From: Acidimicrobiia bacterium
Lineage (GTDB): Bacteria > Actinomycetota > Acidimicrobiia > Spongiisociales > Spongiisociaceae
Length of the DNA: 64,000 nucleotides
Reading direction: 5' to 3'
Assembly: GCA_021296345.1 (NCBI GenBank)
Contig: JAGWAN010000003.1
Span: forward strand, 78,841-142,840
In this document: piece by piece, positions 63,130 through 64,000 of the stretch
Position numbering within the stretch: the first letter of the stretch is position 1
Layout of the letters: each line of letters begins with the position of its first letter
Program-made: the position numbers and the translations under genes
Notes under the pieces: generated by a model
What the model was told of the DNA's origin: nothing
Databases searched by the model: none
The model's input: only the letters and a program-made list of their open reading frames with translations

Positions 63130-64000
63130 GTGTCGATCATGCTGAACCCATATTCGGAGCGGGCCGAGTGGCTCGAGATACTGACTAGGGAACTGCCGGA
63201 TATGGACATCCAGTTCTGGCCGGACATCCACGACCCTGACTCCGTCGAGTTCGCCGTCTTCTGGGTCCACGACACCGAGGACATGCGCCGCTACCCGAAC
63301 CTGCGGGCCATCCTCGCGACGACGGCCGGGGTGGAGCAATTCGCCGGCGGTGACTACCCGGACGTTCCAATCGTGCGAATGGCCGACCCGACGATGGCAG
63401 GGGAAATGGCCGCCTACGCCTCTCACTGGGTGGTCCACTTCCATCGCAAGCTGCACACCTACCTCGACCAGCAGGCCGCGAGGGTATGGCGGCCGATCCG
63501 GGCCGCCGCCACGGGTGACTTCCCGGTCGGCATCCTCGGCTTCGGCGCCATCGGTCGTCACATCGGGAAGTGCCTGGCCGGACTCGGCTACCCGATCAAC
63601 GCCTGGACTCGGACCGGAGGGGAGGAGGAGGGCATCACCCACTACCGGGGCCGTACCGGTCTCGAGGACATAGTCTGCGCCTCCAGAGCCGTTGTCAATG
63701 TCCTTCCCGATACGCGCGAGACCCGGGGGCTGATCGATGCCGGGGTCCTGGCGCGCTTCGCGCCCGGTTCGGTCTACATCTCCCTCGGTCGAGGCGCGAC
63801 CACGATCGAAGCCGACCTCGTGGCGGCCCTCGACCAAGGTGTCCTGTCTGCCGCAGTGCTGGACGTCACGGAGACCGAGCCCCTTCCCTCCGACTCGACG
63901 CTCTGGGACCACCCCCGGGTCCGCATCACCCCCCACACCAGCGGCTTCACGAGGGCACGGACCGCGGCGCCCCTGATCGCGGCCAACATCCGGCGCATCC
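63130..64000 (+). CDS. D-isomer-specific 2-hydroxyacid dehydrogenase (3' end cut)
   Basis: The 290 visible codons show the NAD-binding FPVGILGFGAIGRHIGKCLAGLGY (about 134-157), VNVLPDTRETRGLIDAGVL, YISLGRGATTIEADLVAALDQG (catalytic Arg region), DVTETEPLPSDSTLW (catalytic Glu) and ITPHTSG (catalytic His). This resembles GhrA-type glyoxylate/hydroxypyruvate reductases. The start is ambiguous: GTG at 63130 gives MSIMLNPYSERAEW, which provides the first strand; ATG at 63139 is the alternative. No clear ribosome-binding site. Confidence 0.9.
   Translation, partial: MSIMLNPYSERAEWLEILTRELPDMDIQFWPDIHDPDSVEFAVFWVHDTEDMRRYPNLRAILATTAGVEQFAGGDYPDVPIVRMADPTMAGEMAAYASHWVVHFHRKLHTYLDQQAARVWRPIRAAATGDFPVGILGFGAIGRHIGKCLAGLGYPINAWTRTGGEEEGITHYRGRTGLEDIVCASRAVVNVLPDTRETRGLIDAGVLARFAPGSVYISLGRGATTIEADLVAALDQGVLSAAVLDVTETEPLPSDSTLWDHPRVRITPHTSGFTRARTAAPLIAANIRRI

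Overview
The window is a high-GC contig with dense, mostly ATGA-coupled operons, many GTG/TTG starts and frequent lipoprotein signals (LxxC lipoboxes). An F420-type luciferase-family oxidoreductase, a DUF222/HNH (13E12-type) relic, a cytochrome c oxidase operon with a long subunit I, a form II CO-dehydrogenase-like cluster and DUF2017 beside clpS together suggest an actinomycete-phylum bacterium, probably of the Acidimicrobiia type. That assignment is inference from gene content only. I found no rRNA, tRNA, CRISPR array or intact transposase.

Layout. 1-2.3 kb: an IclR-family regulator (cut by the window edge), deoD and a small membrane protein. 2.4-8.3 kb: a signalling operon with a STAS anti-anti-sigma protein, a response regulator fused to a SpoIIE-type PP2C phosphatase, an RsbW-like ATPase, a periplasmic amino-acid-type binding lipoprotein and a membrane histidine kinase. 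8.7-17.7 kb: two dimethylglycine/sarcosine dehydrogenase-like FAD+GcvT proteins flanking a MocR regulator, a class III aminotransferase and alanine dehydrogenase, apparently an amine or osmolyte catabolic module. 17.8-21.5 kb: an imidazolonepropionase-like amidohydrolase with an N-terminal ClpX-type zinc finger, a glycerophosphodiesterase, a MOSC-like protein and a thioredoxin-like lipoprotein. 21.6-28.6 kb: cytochrome c oxidase subunits II, I, III and IV, CtaG, a cupredoxin-like lipoprotein and a multispan membrane protein.

28.7-40.7 kb: membrane proteins, an unusual FtsH-like membrane protease behind a lipoprotein, then a coupled minus-strand operon selD - 2Fe-2S protein - PDZ lipoprotein, divergent greA and mgtE, a lipoprotein and nadE. 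selD carries an in-frame TGA at its catalytic position followed by a SECIS-like hairpin, so it is read here as a selenoprotein. 40.9-44.2 kb is an accessory island: a broken HNH endonuclease gene and a type IV AbiE toxin-antitoxin pair. 44.3-46.5 kb: tyrA and a DAHP synthase (pheA lies at 57 kb). 46.5-54.5 kb: coxS-coxL-coxM, then coxD, coxE, a split xdhC pair and a MobA-like nucleotidyltransferase. These form a molybdenum-hydroxylase (form II CODH-like) enzyme with its maturation set. 54.6-64 kb: an LLM oxidoreductase, DUF2017-clpS, a small Sm-like protein, pheA, an orphan gene, a membrane Fe-S HdrD-like reductase, proC, an HhH-GPD protein, udk and a 2-hydroxyacid dehydrogenase cut by the window end.

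Beyond the genes, several intergenic spaces hold palindromic arrays of 7-bp units (about 38.13-38.35, 58.43-58.48 and 60.67-60.84 kb, perhaps also the extreme left edge). These look like a dispersed repeat family that often sits between convergent genes.
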